Below are positions 25,537 through 34,875 of a DNA stretch of 54,054 bases, piece by piece. The DNA is from Lachnospiraceae bacterium UBA3689. Its GTDB lineage: Bacteria; Bacillota; Clostridia; Lachnospirales; Lachnospiraceae. The notes beneath the pieces are model-generated. The model searched no databases and was not told where the DNA came from. It saw only the letters and a program-made list of their open reading frames with translations. Each line of letters begins with the position of its first letter. Position 1 is the stretch's first letter. Made by a program: the position numbers and the translations under genes. The stretch is taken from positions 1-54,054 of the forward strand of contig DFIU01000012.1 in NCBI GenBank assembly GCA_002371465.1, written 5' to 3'.

Positions 25537-26655
25537 ATGACCTGGAGAGAAGAATTACAGCAAAATCTGACAACGGCTAAGGACCTGGAAGGATATCTGA
25601 AGCTGTCAAATGAGGACAGGGACAAGCTGGAGGCGATCTTGAAGATCTTTCCCATGCGGGTGACCCGCTACTACTTATCCCTCATCAACTGGGAAAATTA
25701 TGAAAATGATCCCATTTTTAAAATGGCAGTCCCTTCGATCAGGGAGACGGACCTGTCTGGCGATCTGGACACCAGCGGTGAACATTCCAACACGAAAATG
25801 CGGGGCCTGCAGCACAAGTACCACGCGACAGCCCTGGTCCTGACGACCCAGGAGTGTGCCATGTACTGCCGCTACTGCTTCAGACGGCGATTAGTCGGCA
25901 AAGAAGCACAGGAAGAGACCGCTGACCCGGCGAGCGTCGCGGCCTATATCATCAGCCATCCGGAGATCAACAACGTGCTGTTATCCGGCGGCGATTCCTT
26001 TCTGATGGACAACCATGCCATCGAAGACTATCTGGACCGGCTGACCAAGATCGATTCCCTGGACCTGATCCGCTTCGGCACCAGGACTCCTGTCACCTTC
26101 CCGATGAGAATCACCAGCGACCCTGCCTTGCTCAAGCTTTTGGGACGCTACAACAAGGAAAAGCAGATCGTGGTTGTGACCCATTTCAACCACCCGCACG
26201 AGATTACGCCCCAGTCGACCGAAGCGGTGCGGCTGCTTCGGGAGCAGGGCATCATCATCCGCAACCAGACCGTCCTTTTGCGCGGCGTCAATGACGACGG
26301 CAAGACCCTGGGCAAGCTCCTCCGCAAGCTGACCGGAATCGGCGTCCTGCCCTACTATGTCTTCCAGTGCCGCCCGGTCAAGGGGGTCAAGTCCCAGTTC
26401 CAGGTCCCCTTTAAACGCGGCTATCAGATTGTCGAAGAGGCAAAAGCCCAGCAGAACGGGCAGGGCAAGGCTTTCCGCTATGTCCTGTCCCATCCGACCG
26501 GCAAGATCGAACTGATCGGTCCCGCTGCGGACGGCAACTTCCTCTTTAAGTACCACCAGGCGAAATACGACAAAGACCAGGGACGGATCTTTGAACTGTC
26601 TCTTGACGACGATCAATGCTGGCTGGGGGAGATACCAGAGGAGAAAGGTACTTGA
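25537..26655 (+). CDS. KamA family radical SAM protein (lysine 2,3-aminomutase-like)
   Basis: About 372 residues. The radical SAM cluster is CAMYCRYC (C-x3-C-x2-C) near residue 107. NVLLSGGDSF and RFGTRTPVTFP match the lysine 2,3-aminomutase/YodO family, and YVLSHPTGKIELIG supplies a Lys where PLP is attached in that family. The protein is shorter than clostridial lysine 2,3-aminomutase, so the substrate (lysine, glutamate or other) is open. ATG at 25537 follows AAGGAGG. A frame continuing upstream runs into the terminator and is not the start. Flanked by terminators on both sides, so monocistronic. Confidence 0.85.
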   Translation: MTWREELQQNLTTAKDLEGYLKLSNEDRDKLEAILKIFPMRVTRYYLSLINWENYENDPIFKMAVPSIRETDLSGDLDTSGEHSNTKMRGLQHKYHATALVLTTQECAMYCRYCFRRRLVGKEAQEETADPASVAAYIISHPEINNVLLSGGDSFLMDNHAIEDYLDRLTKIDSLDLIRFGTRTPVTFPMRITSDPALLKLLGRYNKEKQIVVVTHFNHPHEITPQSTEAVRLLREQGIIIRNQTVLLRGVNDDGKTLGKLLRKLTGIGVLPYYVFQCRPVKGVKSQFQVPFKRGYQIVEEAKAQQNGQGKAFRYVLSHPTGKIELIGPAADGNFLFKYHQAKYDKDQGRIFELSLDDDQCWLGEIPEEKGT

Positions 26656-26700
26656 TTTGTAAAAACTGTTTATAACAGTGTTAGATAGGTTCCATAGATA

Positions 26701-26747
26701 AAAAGCAGCTGAGCGAGGTGCAAAATGTGCCTCCATCGGCTGCTTTT
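26701..26747 (+). terminator. Terminator after the KamA-family gene
   Basis: AAAAGCAGC (26701-26709) pairs with GCTGCTTTT (26739-26747), with an inner GAGG/CCTC stem. The T run is part of the right arm. Confidence 0.7.
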
Positions 26748-27323
26748 GCTATTCCTGGTGCAAAGAACTTTGGCTGGAAGAAGCGGCAGGGATACCGTGT
26801 AAGATTCTTTGAAGGGTGCTTGATTTTTTGAACTTTTGTCAAAATGCAAATCATGACCTTCCGTTCTCTTCGCCTGTGCTATAATGAATTCATTGATAAA
26901 GCGTGGGGCTGATCAGCCCGTTCTTTTGTTTTTCCTTCTATCAAAATCTAATTCGGAAATACCAATTTAATAAAAGCCAATTCTTTGAAAACCAATTCAC
27001 AACTTCTATTTTTATCCTAAATCTGCTTCAAAATTTATTTCCTAATGATTACCAAGCGGTTGCCAAGTCTAAATTTATTTTTTCCTGGAATTCATTCTTC
27101 CTTGCTTATATCACTATCATAAAACGAATACCTGAGTGTAAAACGTACCGGTTAGAGCATTATGACAGGGTATTCGCCTAGAGGAAAATCCAGGCAGTTT
27201 TTTACTTTTCTCACAGTGTTTGTGCTCGCGTATATAGAGTTGGAACATTTGCTGCAAACCATGCAGCAAATGCATAAATATGAAATTCTCTGGTTCGCCG
27301 GAGGGAAAGGAGCATTAATTGAT
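26748..27323. other. Gene-free region upstream of the VaFE adhesin
   Basis: About 575 nt with no gene I can support. AT content rises at 26930-27130. It contains an extended -10 (TGC-TATAAT, 26880-26885). About 15 nt after the expected start of transcription there is a perfect palindrome GGGCTGATCAGCCC (26906-26919) followed by a T-rich run, which would make a very short terminated transcript or an attenuator. An open frame at 26903-27181 has no recognisable content. Confidence 0.5.
27246..27272 (+). promoter_or_regulatory. Hairpin or operator upstream of the VaFE adhesin
   Basis: CATTTGCTGCA (27246-27256) and TGCAGCAAATG (27262-27272) form a perfect 11-bp inverted repeat with a 5-nt loop, 51 nt before the adhesin start. 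No T run follows. It may be a DNA operator or a stem in the mRNA leader. Confidence 0.45.
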
Positions 27324-30300
27324 ATGGAGAAAAAAGGGAAATGTTTGAAGCGGCTGCTGGCGGTTGTAACCGCTGCAGGGCTGTTGACGTCGCTGCTTAC
27401 GCCCATAAGGGCAGGCGCAGCCTCCGTTTCGGCGGATCGTCTTGCAGGGAATCAGGATGTGGATCAGCATGCAGAAGGAAAGTTGAGTCGGGACGATACA
27501 AAAGGCGAAGTGGGCAGTCCGAATGAAGCCTCAAGTATAGCCTCAGATAAAGTGGAAGATGAGATAGGAGAGAAAGATAAGAAAGCTCTTACCGTTCATC
27601 GCCATGTCAATTTTCTGGAGGGAGCAGCGGGCGATCCTTTTGATCTGGATCGGTCTGTCTGGGTCGTCAGCGATGAGGCTGCTGCCGTGATGGAAGATGG
27701 CTTGATCAAAGTCAAACTCTTCTCCAATAAGGGAGATGTTCAGTCGATGACCCAGCTGCAGGTCTATACGGACTTTGGCGTTCCGGGCAGGGAACAAGTC
27801 CTGACCGGCTGTAATTTTGATCCGGATACGCTGACCCTTAGCATACCGGAGGTATATTGGGACCGGGACCTGACTGTTCGCTGGTTTGAATTTACAGATT
27901 CGCGCCTTTATGCCAGGGTCGGTCCGGTAAAAACTCACCTTCCATCCATTCCGGGGATGCGCGGAGCCTGGCTGTCGGAACATACCTGGCAGGATGCTTC
28001 TGACGGCGGTCCCAGACTTTTATCCATCAACAATTTTACGGTTGAGAGTAATAATGATCTCAGTAAATTCGACAAGGGCAGCCGCTGGACCGTCCAGGCT
28101 GCGGATATTGCCTATTTGAGCCGGGCGAGTGATACCGGCAGAGGGATGCAGGTTTATTGGGGAGAGGATGCCCCGCAGGCGATTCATATTGCCGGGGTCA
28201 GCGGAGGTCCAGCTGTTTCTTTCTTCCCGTCCATAGGTTTTCACGATACGATCGATGTCGGACTGGCGCACGGAGGCGGGCAAAATGTTACGGCAAACTA
28301 CATTTTGGGAACCTGCGGCGGCCCCAAACACGGCGATAATCCTGTCTTTTCCGGCGGTCATATCATCTGCGTGGAAAAAGGTGCTGATTACGCGATTTTC
28401 TACGCCTTTATCAATTCGACCAGAGGGCAGGAGCAGGCGACCGTCTTTAAGGTTCATTTTATTCAGCATTATCAGGCAGCGGTGAAGTTGGTGAAGGCTT
28501 CAAAAGATGCCAAGTATACGCCGGAGAAAAATAACGCCTATTCCTACCTTGGAGCCAGGTATCGGGTGTTTCTGGATGCGGCAGGGAAGACGCCTGCAAA
28601 AAATGCCAAGACCGGATCTGGCGTCGTTCTGGCGGTTGGCAAGGATGGGACGACAAATGCGGCGACTGTCGATCTGGCTGAGCGCCCGTCGGCAACCCTT
28701 TATGCGAAAGAAATTTCAGCCCCGACGAATCAATCCTATCTACTGAACCCGGATATGCTTGCCGTTCAGGTGTCTGCTTCGGCAAATGGTACCGCAGCTC
28801 ACGCTGCAGAATTTCGCGCAATCGGCCCGCATGGTGAGCAGCCGGTCCTGCCGACGATCAGGACGACCGCTTCCGATGGGAAAAATGGAACTTCCATGAC
28901 GAAAGCCGGAAGGGAGGTCCACATCAAGGACACCGTCGCCTATACCCTGGTCGGGAAGCTGATGGATAAGGGAACCGGAAAGCCGGTTCTGGATGCTGCA
29001 GGCAAGGAAGTAAGAGAGGTCGAGTCCTTTACTCCTAAGGCACACAAGGGAACAAGAGTCATGGACTTTCGTTTTTCTGCCAATCCCAAAGCGATTGAAG
29101 GCCACACTTTTGTGGTTTTTGAGACAATCTACGAATCTTATGATCAGAAAACGGGACAAGGAACGCCCTATGTCAGCCACGAGGACTTACATGCAGCCAG
29201 CCAGACGGTTCATGTGCCGGCGATCGGGACGCATGCTTTGAATCCGGAAAATGGGATGAATTTTATCCAGCCCAGGAAACATGTCAAAGTTGTGGACCAT
29301 GTGACCTATCGAAATTTGATCCCGGGTAAGACCTATACGATCAAGGGAAATCTTGTCGATCAGAAAACGGGCAGGCCGCTTAATCTTGCCGGATCTGCTT
29401 CTCAACAGAACTTTGTACCCAAGACCCCGGATGGGTCGGTCGATCTTACCTTTACGATTGAGGACGCCCTGCCCATGGCGGGCAAATCTTACGTTGCTTT
29501 TGAAAAGATGTTTGAAGAGGGGGATCTTGAAGTGGCGGCTCACGAGGATCTGACTGATCACGACCAGACCATTTTCGTACCGGCTCGGCTTCACACCACC
29601 GCCACAGATGACCGGACCAAAAATCACCTGGCTTTCGCCGGGGAAAAGACCTCTCTTACGGATACCGTTACCTATGCCGGGCTTGAGCCGGGACGGACCT
29701 ATACCCTGACCGGGCGGCTGATGAATTTGGATACAGAAAAGGAACTTGCGACAGTATCCGCGAATATCATTCCCAAAGACAGCGAAGAACATACCGACCG
29801 TCTCTCCTTTGCCCTTGATGCGGCAGCACTTAAGGGCGTCCACACGGTCGTCTATGAATCTCTGACCTCCATTTTTAAAAATGAAAGGACCGGTCAGGAC
29901 GAGACGCTGGAAGTCGCATCCCATGCCGATCAAAACGACAGGGGGCAGCAGGTTCATTTCCCGGAAATCGGGACCAGCCTTGTCGATACAGCCAATAAAA
30001 ATGGCGTGGACAAAGAAGTTCTGGCAGGTCCGGACGTGGAGCTTTGCGATCATGTGTCCTTTAGGAATCTGCTGCCGGGGCTGACTTATATTGTCAAGGG
30101 AACGCTGATGGACCGCGAGACCGGCAAGCCGGCTTTAGACGATCGTGGAAATGAGATTACGGCGGAAACGACCATCGGCAAAGAGGAACTACAGGCGCGA
30201 AATGAAGATCTGGAATTAGAACCCATGGACGGCACAGCAGATGTGATCCTTCATTTTGATGGGACCTCCCTTGCCGGACACAGCCTGACGGCATACGAAA

Positions 30301-30932
30301 CTGTCTGTCTGAAGTCGGGAAATGATGAGATCCTTGTAGCTAAGCACGAGGATTTGCAGGATGCGGGACAGACGATTTCACTTCCAAGGATCAGGACGGA
30401 ACTGACGGATCAGGCGACCGGAAAGCATGAAGTGCCGGCAGATGCCAAGGTCAACCTGTTTGACCGCGTCAGCTATCACAACCTCATTCTGGGTGAGACC
30501 TATGTCATGCGGGGAACTCTGATCGATAAAGAGACCGAAACTGCGATTGGTCAGGAGGCTCAACAGATCTTTACTCCTGAAACTGCCGATGGGGCAGTGG
30601 AAATGACCTTTACCGCCGATACGCTTTCGGCAGCGGACCATCACCTGGTTGCCTTTGAAGAACTTTCCCGAAAGGACAAGATTCTTGCTGAGCATAAAGA
30701 TAAAGAGGACAAGAATCAAACCGTCTTTGTCCGAAAGCCGCAAAGAGAGAAAAAGACGCCCAAGGAGGAAAAGAGGATTCCAAAGCAGGACAAGAAGTCA
30801 GCTCCTAAAACAAGCACGACAGCGGTTAAGAGCGTCAAGACAGGAGACCACCCGATCGCCCTGCTCATTACTTTATTCCTGGCATCCGGAGTGCTTGCAG
30901 TGGTAATAATCGGGAAGAGAAAGAGGGCATAA
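27324..30932 (+). CDS. VaFE repeat-containing, cell-wall-sorted surface protein
   Basis: 1202 residues. Signal peptide at 1-32 (KRLLAVVTAAGLLTSLL, then AGAA). Residues 35-370 are an N-terminal region of unknown type. About 385-500 is a prealbumin/SpaA-like domain (YSYLGARYRVF...YAKEISAP). Then come five VaFE-type repeats beginning near 511, 633, 755, 882 and 1022. Each has D-x-V-x-Y/F, L-x-x-G-x-x-Y and G-x-L-hydrophobic-D-K/R-x-T-G, and they often form Lys-Asn isopeptide bonds. A Lys-rich stretch precedes a sorting signal with VKTGD (about 1170), a hydrophobic helix and KRKRA. Expected to be attached to the wall by a sortase, possibly as a pilus or adhesin; no sortase is in the window. ATG at 27324 behind AAGGAG. 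Confidence 0.85.
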   Translation: MEKKGKCLKRLLAVVTAAGLLTSLLTPIRAGAASVSADRLAGNQDVDQHAEGKLSRDDTKGEVGSPNEASSIASDKVEDEIGEKDKKALTVHRHVNFLEGAAGDPFDLDRSVWVVSDEAAAVMEDGLIKVKLFSNKGDVQSMTQLQVYTDFGVPGREQVLTGCNFDPDTLTLSIPEVYWDRDLTVRWFEFTDSRLYARVGPVKTHLPSIPGMRGAWLSEHTWQDASDGGPRLLSINNFTVESNNDLSKFDKGSRWTVQAADIAYLSRASDTGRGMQVYWGEDAPQAIHIAGVSGGPAVSFFPSIGFHDTIDVGLAHGGGQNVTANYILGTCGGPKHGDNPVFSGGHIICVEKGADYAIFYAFINSTRGQEQATVFKVHFIQHYQAAVKLVKASKDAKYTPEKNNAYSYLGARYRVFLDAAGKTPAKNAKTGSGVVLAVGKDGTTNAATVDLAERPSATLYAKEISAPTNQSYLLNPDMLAVQVSASANGTAAHAAEFRAIGPHGEQPVLPTIRTTASDGKNGTSMTKAGREVHIKDTVAYTLVGKLMDKGTGKPVLDAAGKEVREVESFTPKAHKGTRVMDFRFSANPKAIEGHTFVVFETIYESYDQKTGQGTPYVSHEDLHAASQTVHVPAIGTHALNPENGMNFIQPRKHVKVVDHVTYRNLIPGKTYTIKGNLVDQKTGRPLNLAGSASQQNFVPKTPDGSVDLTFTIEDALPMAGKSYVAFEKMFEEGDLEVAAHEDLTDHDQTIFVPARLHTTATDDRTKNHLAFAGEKTSLTDTVTYAGLEPGRTYTLTGRLMNLDTEKELATVSANIIPKDSEEHTDRLSFALDAAALKGVHTVVYESLTSIFKNERTGQDETLEVASHADQNDRGQQVHFPEIGTSLVDTANKNGVDKEVLAGPDVELCDHVSFRNLLPGLTYIVKGTLMDRETGKPALDDRGNEITAETTIGKEELQARNEDLELEPMDGTADVILHFDGTSLAGHSLTAYETVCLKSGNDEILVAKHEDLQDAGQTISLPRIRTELTDQATGKHEVPADAKVNLFDRVSYHNLILGETYVMRGTLIDKETETAIGQEAQQIFTPETADGAVEMTFTADTLSAADHHLVAFEELSRKDKILAEHKDKEDKNQTVFVRKPQREKKTPKEEKRIPKQDKKSAPKTSTTAVKSVKTGDHPIALLITLFLASGVLAVVIIGKRKRA

Positions 30933-31082
30933 TTGGAGACCTATCCGGCTATGCGAGCATTTGCCTTGATAAGAAGAATCACTTGATCTTTGCTGCAGAT
31001 GCCAGTCGTATTACAGTAGTTCAATGTGGCGGCCATTAAGGCGATCACTGAGAGGAAATTAAGAAAATCTGTTTTGATTCTC

Positions 31083-31122
31083 ATCTGTCGGCAGAAGGTT
31101 GACTTTTGTCGGCAGATTTTTT
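31083..31122 (+). terminator. Terminator after the VaFE adhesin
   Basis: Arms 31083-31095 and 31105-31117 pair over 13 bp with three G-U pairs around a 9-nt loop, then a run of T. The two arms also read as near direct repeats (TGTCGGCAGA). It lies 150 nt after the adhesin stop. The rest of 30933-31195 shows no gene. Confidence 0.65.
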
Positions 31123-31195
31123 GATGCCAGCGGTTATATATTCCTAAATAGAATGAAACAATGACATATATAGATGCAGTAATGCCTGGCACAAA

Positions 31196-31224
31196 TTGCC
31201 TCTAAATCATAAATTCAGTATAAT
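31196..31224 (+). promoter_or_regulatory. Promoter of the ABC transporter operon
   Basis: TTGCCT (31196-31201), a 17-nt spacer and TATAAT (31219-31224). The likely start of transcription near 31231 is followed at once by the inverted repeat TTGGAAT (31234-31240) and ATTCCAA (31254-31260), which could be an operator. Confidence 0.6.
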
Positions 31225-31282
31225 GATCGGATATTGGAATGCCCTGCTTTAATATTCCAAACTGTGATGAGGAGAACTTTCG

Positions 31283-32221
31283 ATGCGTGATGTCGGCAAA
31301 CGCCTGTTACAACTGATTCCGATTCTGTTTGTGATTACCTTTTTATCCTTTGCCATGATGCACCTGGCGGGGAGCGACGCGGTGGAGCAGAAGATGCTCA
31401 ACACCGGGGAGACGGCTTCCGCGGAAACTGTGGATCGGGCAAGGGCGGAACTGGGACTCAATCTTCCCTTTCCGATCCAGTATGGAAGGTGGCTCAAGGG
31501 GCTGGTCCATGGGGATATGGGAGTAAGCTATGTATCCGGCAAGGCGGTGATGCCTCTCTTTTTCTCGAAACTTCCCGCAACCCTGTTGTTGACCCTCCTA
31601 TCGGTCCTGTTGACCGTTTTCATTTCCGTCCCACTGGGCATCCTTAGCGCCGTCTATCAAAATCGGGGAATCGACCTGCTGATCCGGATCTTAAGCTTTA
31701 TCGGCAACAGTATGCCAAACTTTTTCACCGCCCTGGTTCTGATGTATCTTTTGGCGATTATTCATCCCATTTTTCCGGTCATTTCCGGAGATTTAAGTCT
31801 TAGGAGCGCCGCTCTTCCCTCCATCACTCTGGCGATTGCCATGAGTGCCAAGTACATCCGGCAAATGCGCGCCGTCGTTTTAAAGGAGCTGCACCAGCCC
31901 TATGTGACCGGCGCGACAGCGCGGGGCGTGCGGTTTTCTACCATTCTCTTCCACAGTGTCTTAAAGGCGTCGCTTGTGACGATTTTCACGCTTCTTGCCA
32001 TGTCCATCGGCAGCCTGCTCGGCGGGACGGCGATTGTGGAGTCGATCTTTATGTGGGACGGAGTCGGAAAAATGGCAGCGGACGCCATCCGGATGCGGGA
32101 CTATCCGGTGATTCAGGCTTATGTCATGTGGATGGCTGTCATCTATGTGCTGGTCAACCTCGCGGCGGACCTGCTCAATCGGCTGCTGGATCCCCGTATC
32201 CGCCTGGGGGAGGAAGCATGA
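31283..32221 (+). CDS. Peptide/nickel-type ABC transporter permease (DppB/NikB-like)
   Basis: 312 residues with six membrane helices. The N-terminal MRDVGKRLLQLIPILFVITFLSF and the EAA-type loop TARGVRFSTILFHSVLKAS are typical of the first permease of dipeptide/oligopeptide/nickel importers. It pairs with the next permease to form the membrane channel. Its stop overlaps the next start by ATGA. GAGG lies upstream of the ATG. Confidence 0.9.
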   Translation: MRDVGKRLLQLIPILFVITFLSFAMMHLAGSDAVEQKMLNTGETASAETVDRARAELGLNLPFPIQYGRWLKGLVHGDMGVSYVSGKAVMPLFFSKLPATLLLTLLSVLLTVFISVPLGILSAVYQNRGIDLLIRILSFIGNSMPNFFTALVLMYLLAIIHPIFPVISGDLSLRSAALPSITLAIAMSAKYIRQMRAVVLKELHQPYVTGATARGVRFSTILFHSVLKASLVTIFTLLAMSIGSLLGGTAIVESIFMWDGVGKMAADAIRMRDYPVIQAYVMWMAVIYVLVNLAADLLNRLLDPRIRLGEEA

Positions 32222-33075
32222 GGAGGAAGAAAAATCTGGTAAGGCTCATTCTCACCCTGATCCCGGTGACCTTGTTCCTTTTATCCGCCATGCTTGCCCC
32301 CTATCTCTGTCCCTTTGATCCGGATGCCCAGGACCTGGCGTCCAGCCTTCTGCCTCCCGGCGGAAGGCACCTGCTGGGCACGGATCTTTATGGACGGGAT
32401 CTGTTCTCCCGCGTGATTGCCGGTGGGAGAATCAGCATTTTGTCGACTCTGGTCCTGGTTGGTATCACTGCCTTGGCGGGAACGGCAGCGGGGGTTCTCA
32501 GCGGTTTTATGGGGGGCTGGATCGATGCCCTGATCATGAGGATCTCAGACCTGTTTCTTGCCTTTCCGGGATTGGTATTTGCCATGGCACTGGCAGCGGT
32601 CCTGCACGGAGGCGTGTGGGGGGCGGTTGTATCTCTTGCTCTGGTCAACTGGCCCAAGTATGCGAGAGTGGCTCGGAGCGAGACGCTCACGGTACGAAAG
32701 CAGACCTACATCGAGGCGGCGAGGCTGTCGGGGGACAGCAGCCTTCAGCTCATTTTCCGTCATATCCTGCCCAATATTGCCGGTCCCCTTCTGGTTACGG
32801 CAACGCTCGACATCGGGACGATGATGATGGAACTTGCCGGTCTGGCCTTTCTGGGACTGGGCGCGCAGCCGCCGGCTTCCGAGTGGGGAAATATGATGAG
32901 CGACGGCAGAAGCCTGCTGCAGACCTATCCCTGGATCGTACTCGCCCCCGGTTTTGCCATTTTCCTCACGGTGGCGGCTTTCAATCTAATGGGGGATGCG
33001 CTGCGGGACTATCTGGATCCGACCAGCGTGACCGGAAAAAGAAGAGGGAGACGAAGAAAGGGGAGAAGACCTTGA
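32218..33075 (+). CDS. Peptide/nickel-type ABC transporter permease (DppC/NikC-like)
   Basis: 285 residues with six membrane helices. The early segment APYLCPFDPDAQDLASSLLPP...HLLGTDLYGRDLFSRV is the signature of DppC/NikC permeases, and the EAA loop is EAARLSGDSSLQLIFRHILPN. The start ATG at 32218 overlaps the previous stop. A longer frame upstream is not real. The gene ends with a very basic tail (KRRGRRRKGRRP). The next gene starts on an overlapping TTGA. Confidence 0.9.
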   Translation: MRRKKNLVRLILTLIPVTLFLLSAMLAPYLCPFDPDAQDLASSLLPPGGRHLLGTDLYGRDLFSRVIAGGRISILSTLVLVGITALAGTAAGVLSGFMGGWIDALIMRISDLFLAFPGLVFAMALAAVLHGGVWGAVVSLALVNWPKYARVARSETLTVRKQTYIEAARLSGDSSLQLIFRHILPNIAGPLLVTATLDIGTMMMELAGLAFLGLGAQPPASEWGNMMSDGRSLLQTYPWIVLAPGFAIFLTVAAFNLMGDALRDYLDPTSVTGKRRGRRRKGRRP

Positions 33076-34694
33076 ATAAATGGAATAAAAAGATGGTAAA
33101 AAAACTTCTGGCGGCGCTTTTGGCAGGTGGTCTGGTTCTGACAGGATGCGGCAGTCAGGAATCTTCGTCCGGCAATCCGATCCCTAGTGCGGCGGGGACA
33201 AGCGGGGCGGAAGCGGCGTCCCCGACGGTACAAAAGGGAGAAAAGACCTTTGTTTTCGGGGATACGACCTTCAATTCGGAAAATGAAGAGGCGAATATCA
33301 ATCCGCACGATACCTACTGCGGCTGGGCTGCGATCCGCTACGGCGTCGGCGAAACCCTCTTCCGTTTTACGGACCAGATGGAGCTGGAACCCTGGATTGC
33401 GTCCGGTTATGACCAGGTCGACGATAAGACCTGGAAGATTCAGATCAAGGACGGCGTGACATTTTCAAATGGCAAAGCAGTTGACGCCGCCGCAGTCAAA
33501 GCCTGTCTGGAGGATCTGGTCAGTGTTCACGAGCGGGCTGCTGGTGATCTTAAGATTTCTTCAATGGAGGCGGACGGGCAGACACTTACGGTCAAAACCG
33601 CGGAGCAAAATCCGACTCTCCTCAATTACCTGTCCGATCCCTACGGCTGTATTATCGACATGGAGGCGGGCAATCAGAATGGAATCGTCATCGGAACCGG
33701 TCCCTTTGCGGCGGAAGACCTGGTCACCGACGATCATCTGACTTTGAAGAAAAACAAACATTATTGGAACGGCGAAGTCAAGGTCGACCATGTGAAGGTC
33801 CGGACCATTTCCGATGGCGATACGCTGGCGCTGGCACTCCAAAGCGGGGAGATCGACGCCGCCTATGGGATGGCTTATGCCAGTTATCCTCTTTTTAAAA
33901 ATGATTACTATGCATTTTCTACGATTACGACCAGCCGCGCCTTCTATGCGCAAATGAATGAGCAGTCGGGCATTTTAAAAGATGACGCGGTCCGGAAGGC
34001 CCTTGCGATGGGAATCGGCAAGGAGGACTTTGTCCGTACGCTTCTGCGGGGTTATGGGGAAGTGGCAAATGGAGCATTTCCCGAGTCTTTCTCCTTCGGC
34101 AGGGACGTGAAGGCAGAGCCCTACGATCCGGAAGGTGCGGCGAAGGTACTGGAAGAGGACGGCTGGATCGATACGGACGGGGACGGTATCAGGGAAAAGG
34201 ATGGGCAGAGGCTTGTGATCCGCTGGCTGACCTATCCCAGCCGCCAGGAACTGCCCCTTTTGGCGGAAGCGTCGCAGGCTTCCCTGAAGAAAATCGGGAT
34301 AGAGGTAAAAGTCAATGTGGCGGCGGACCACAACACTCTTGTGGCAGACCCGTCCGTCTGGGACGTCTATGCGGCGGCTTTTGTCACCTGTCCGACCGGC
34401 GATCCCCTGTATTTCTTCTCTACGCACTGTCTGGATTCCTCCGCCAAGAACCGCGGGGGCTATCACAGCGACCGGATTGAGGAACTGGCAAGGCAGATGG
34501 ATGCCGCCTTCGATCCCAAGGAGAGGGGAACCATCGCCCGTCAGATGCAGCAGCAGATCCTCGATGATCACGCCTTTGTCTTCTGCTCCTTTTTGAAAAT
34601 GAGTATCGTCCGCAAGGCGTCCGTGACGGGGCTTGATGCCCACGCCTGCGACTACTACGAGCTGACGAAGGATCTGGATATTGAGGCAGCCTAA
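33072..34694 (+). CDS. Substrate-binding lipoprotein of the ABC transporter (SBP family 5)
   Basis: About 540 residues. Signal peptide with lipobox LVLTGC near residue 25, so it is a membrane-anchored lipoprotein on the outer face. The mature part has the family-5 pattern: GVGETLFRFT, WKIQIKDGVTFSNGKAVDAAAVKACLED, IGTGPFAAED and DPEGAAKVLEEDGW. Family 5 proteins bind peptides, nickel complexes or haem; the phrase NPHDTYCGWAAIRYGVGE resembles the nickel-binding branch, but this is not decisive. The TTG start has GGGGAG 6 nt upstream and overlaps the permease stop. Confidence 0.88.
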   Translation: MNKWNKKMVKKLLAALLAGGLVLTGCGSQESSSGNPIPSAAGTSGAEAASPTVQKGEKTFVFGDTTFNSENEEANINPHDTYCGWAAIRYGVGETLFRFTDQMELEPWIASGYDQVDDKTWKIQIKDGVTFSNGKAVDAAAVKACLEDLVSVHERAAGDLKISSMEADGQTLTVKTAEQNPTLLNYLSDPYGCIIDMEAGNQNGIVIGTGPFAAEDLVTDDHLTLKKNKHYWNGEVKVDHVKVRTISDGDTLALALQSGEIDAAYGMAYASYPLFKNDYYAFSTITTSRAFYAQMNEQSGILKDDAVRKALAMGIGKEDFVRTLLRGYGEVANGAFPESFSFGRDVKAEPYDPEGAAKVLEEDGWIDTDGDGIREKDGQRLVIRWLTYPSRQELPLLAEASQASLKKIGIEVKVNVAADHNTLVADPSVWDVYAAAFVTCPTGDPLYFFSTHCLDSSAKNRGGYHSDRIEELARQMDAAFDPKERGTIARQMQQQILDDHAFVFCSFLKMSIVRKASVTGLDAHACDYYELTKDLDIEAA

Positions 34695-34875
34695 GGAAAG
34701 ATTCACAGTCTGCCAAAGGGATGCCTGGTTGGCGGGGGTAAATCTTCTTTTCTGCCTGTCCTGGCAACCGTACCTGTGGCGCGGGGATGGGGTAAGAAGC
34801 AACAGTTCCTCAAATTTGGAACGAACTACAGGTTAAAGGATTCGCAGGTATTTGATTAATAGAGATGGAAATAAG

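Noticed and set aside
25981..26736. A 251-codon minus-strand frame over the KamA-family gene
   Set aside because: Shadow frame with no motif; the plus-strand gene has the radical SAM cysteines.
26903..27181. A 92-codon frame upstream of the adhesin
   Set aside because: AT-rich, low complexity, begins inside a hairpin, no Shine-Dalgarno and no recognisable motif.
27162..27323. N-terminal extension of the VaFE adhesin
   Set aside because: A clear signal peptide begins at the ATG at 27324 with AAGGAG before it; the extra 54 codons cover the hairpin and are not protein-like.
29187..30053. A 288-codon minus-strand frame over the VaFE repeats
   Set aside because: Shadow frame created by the repeated plus-strand sequence.
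32616..33071. 150-residue extension of the substrate-binding protein
   Set aside because: It lies in another frame over the permease gene. The lipoprotein signal begins at the TTG at 33072.
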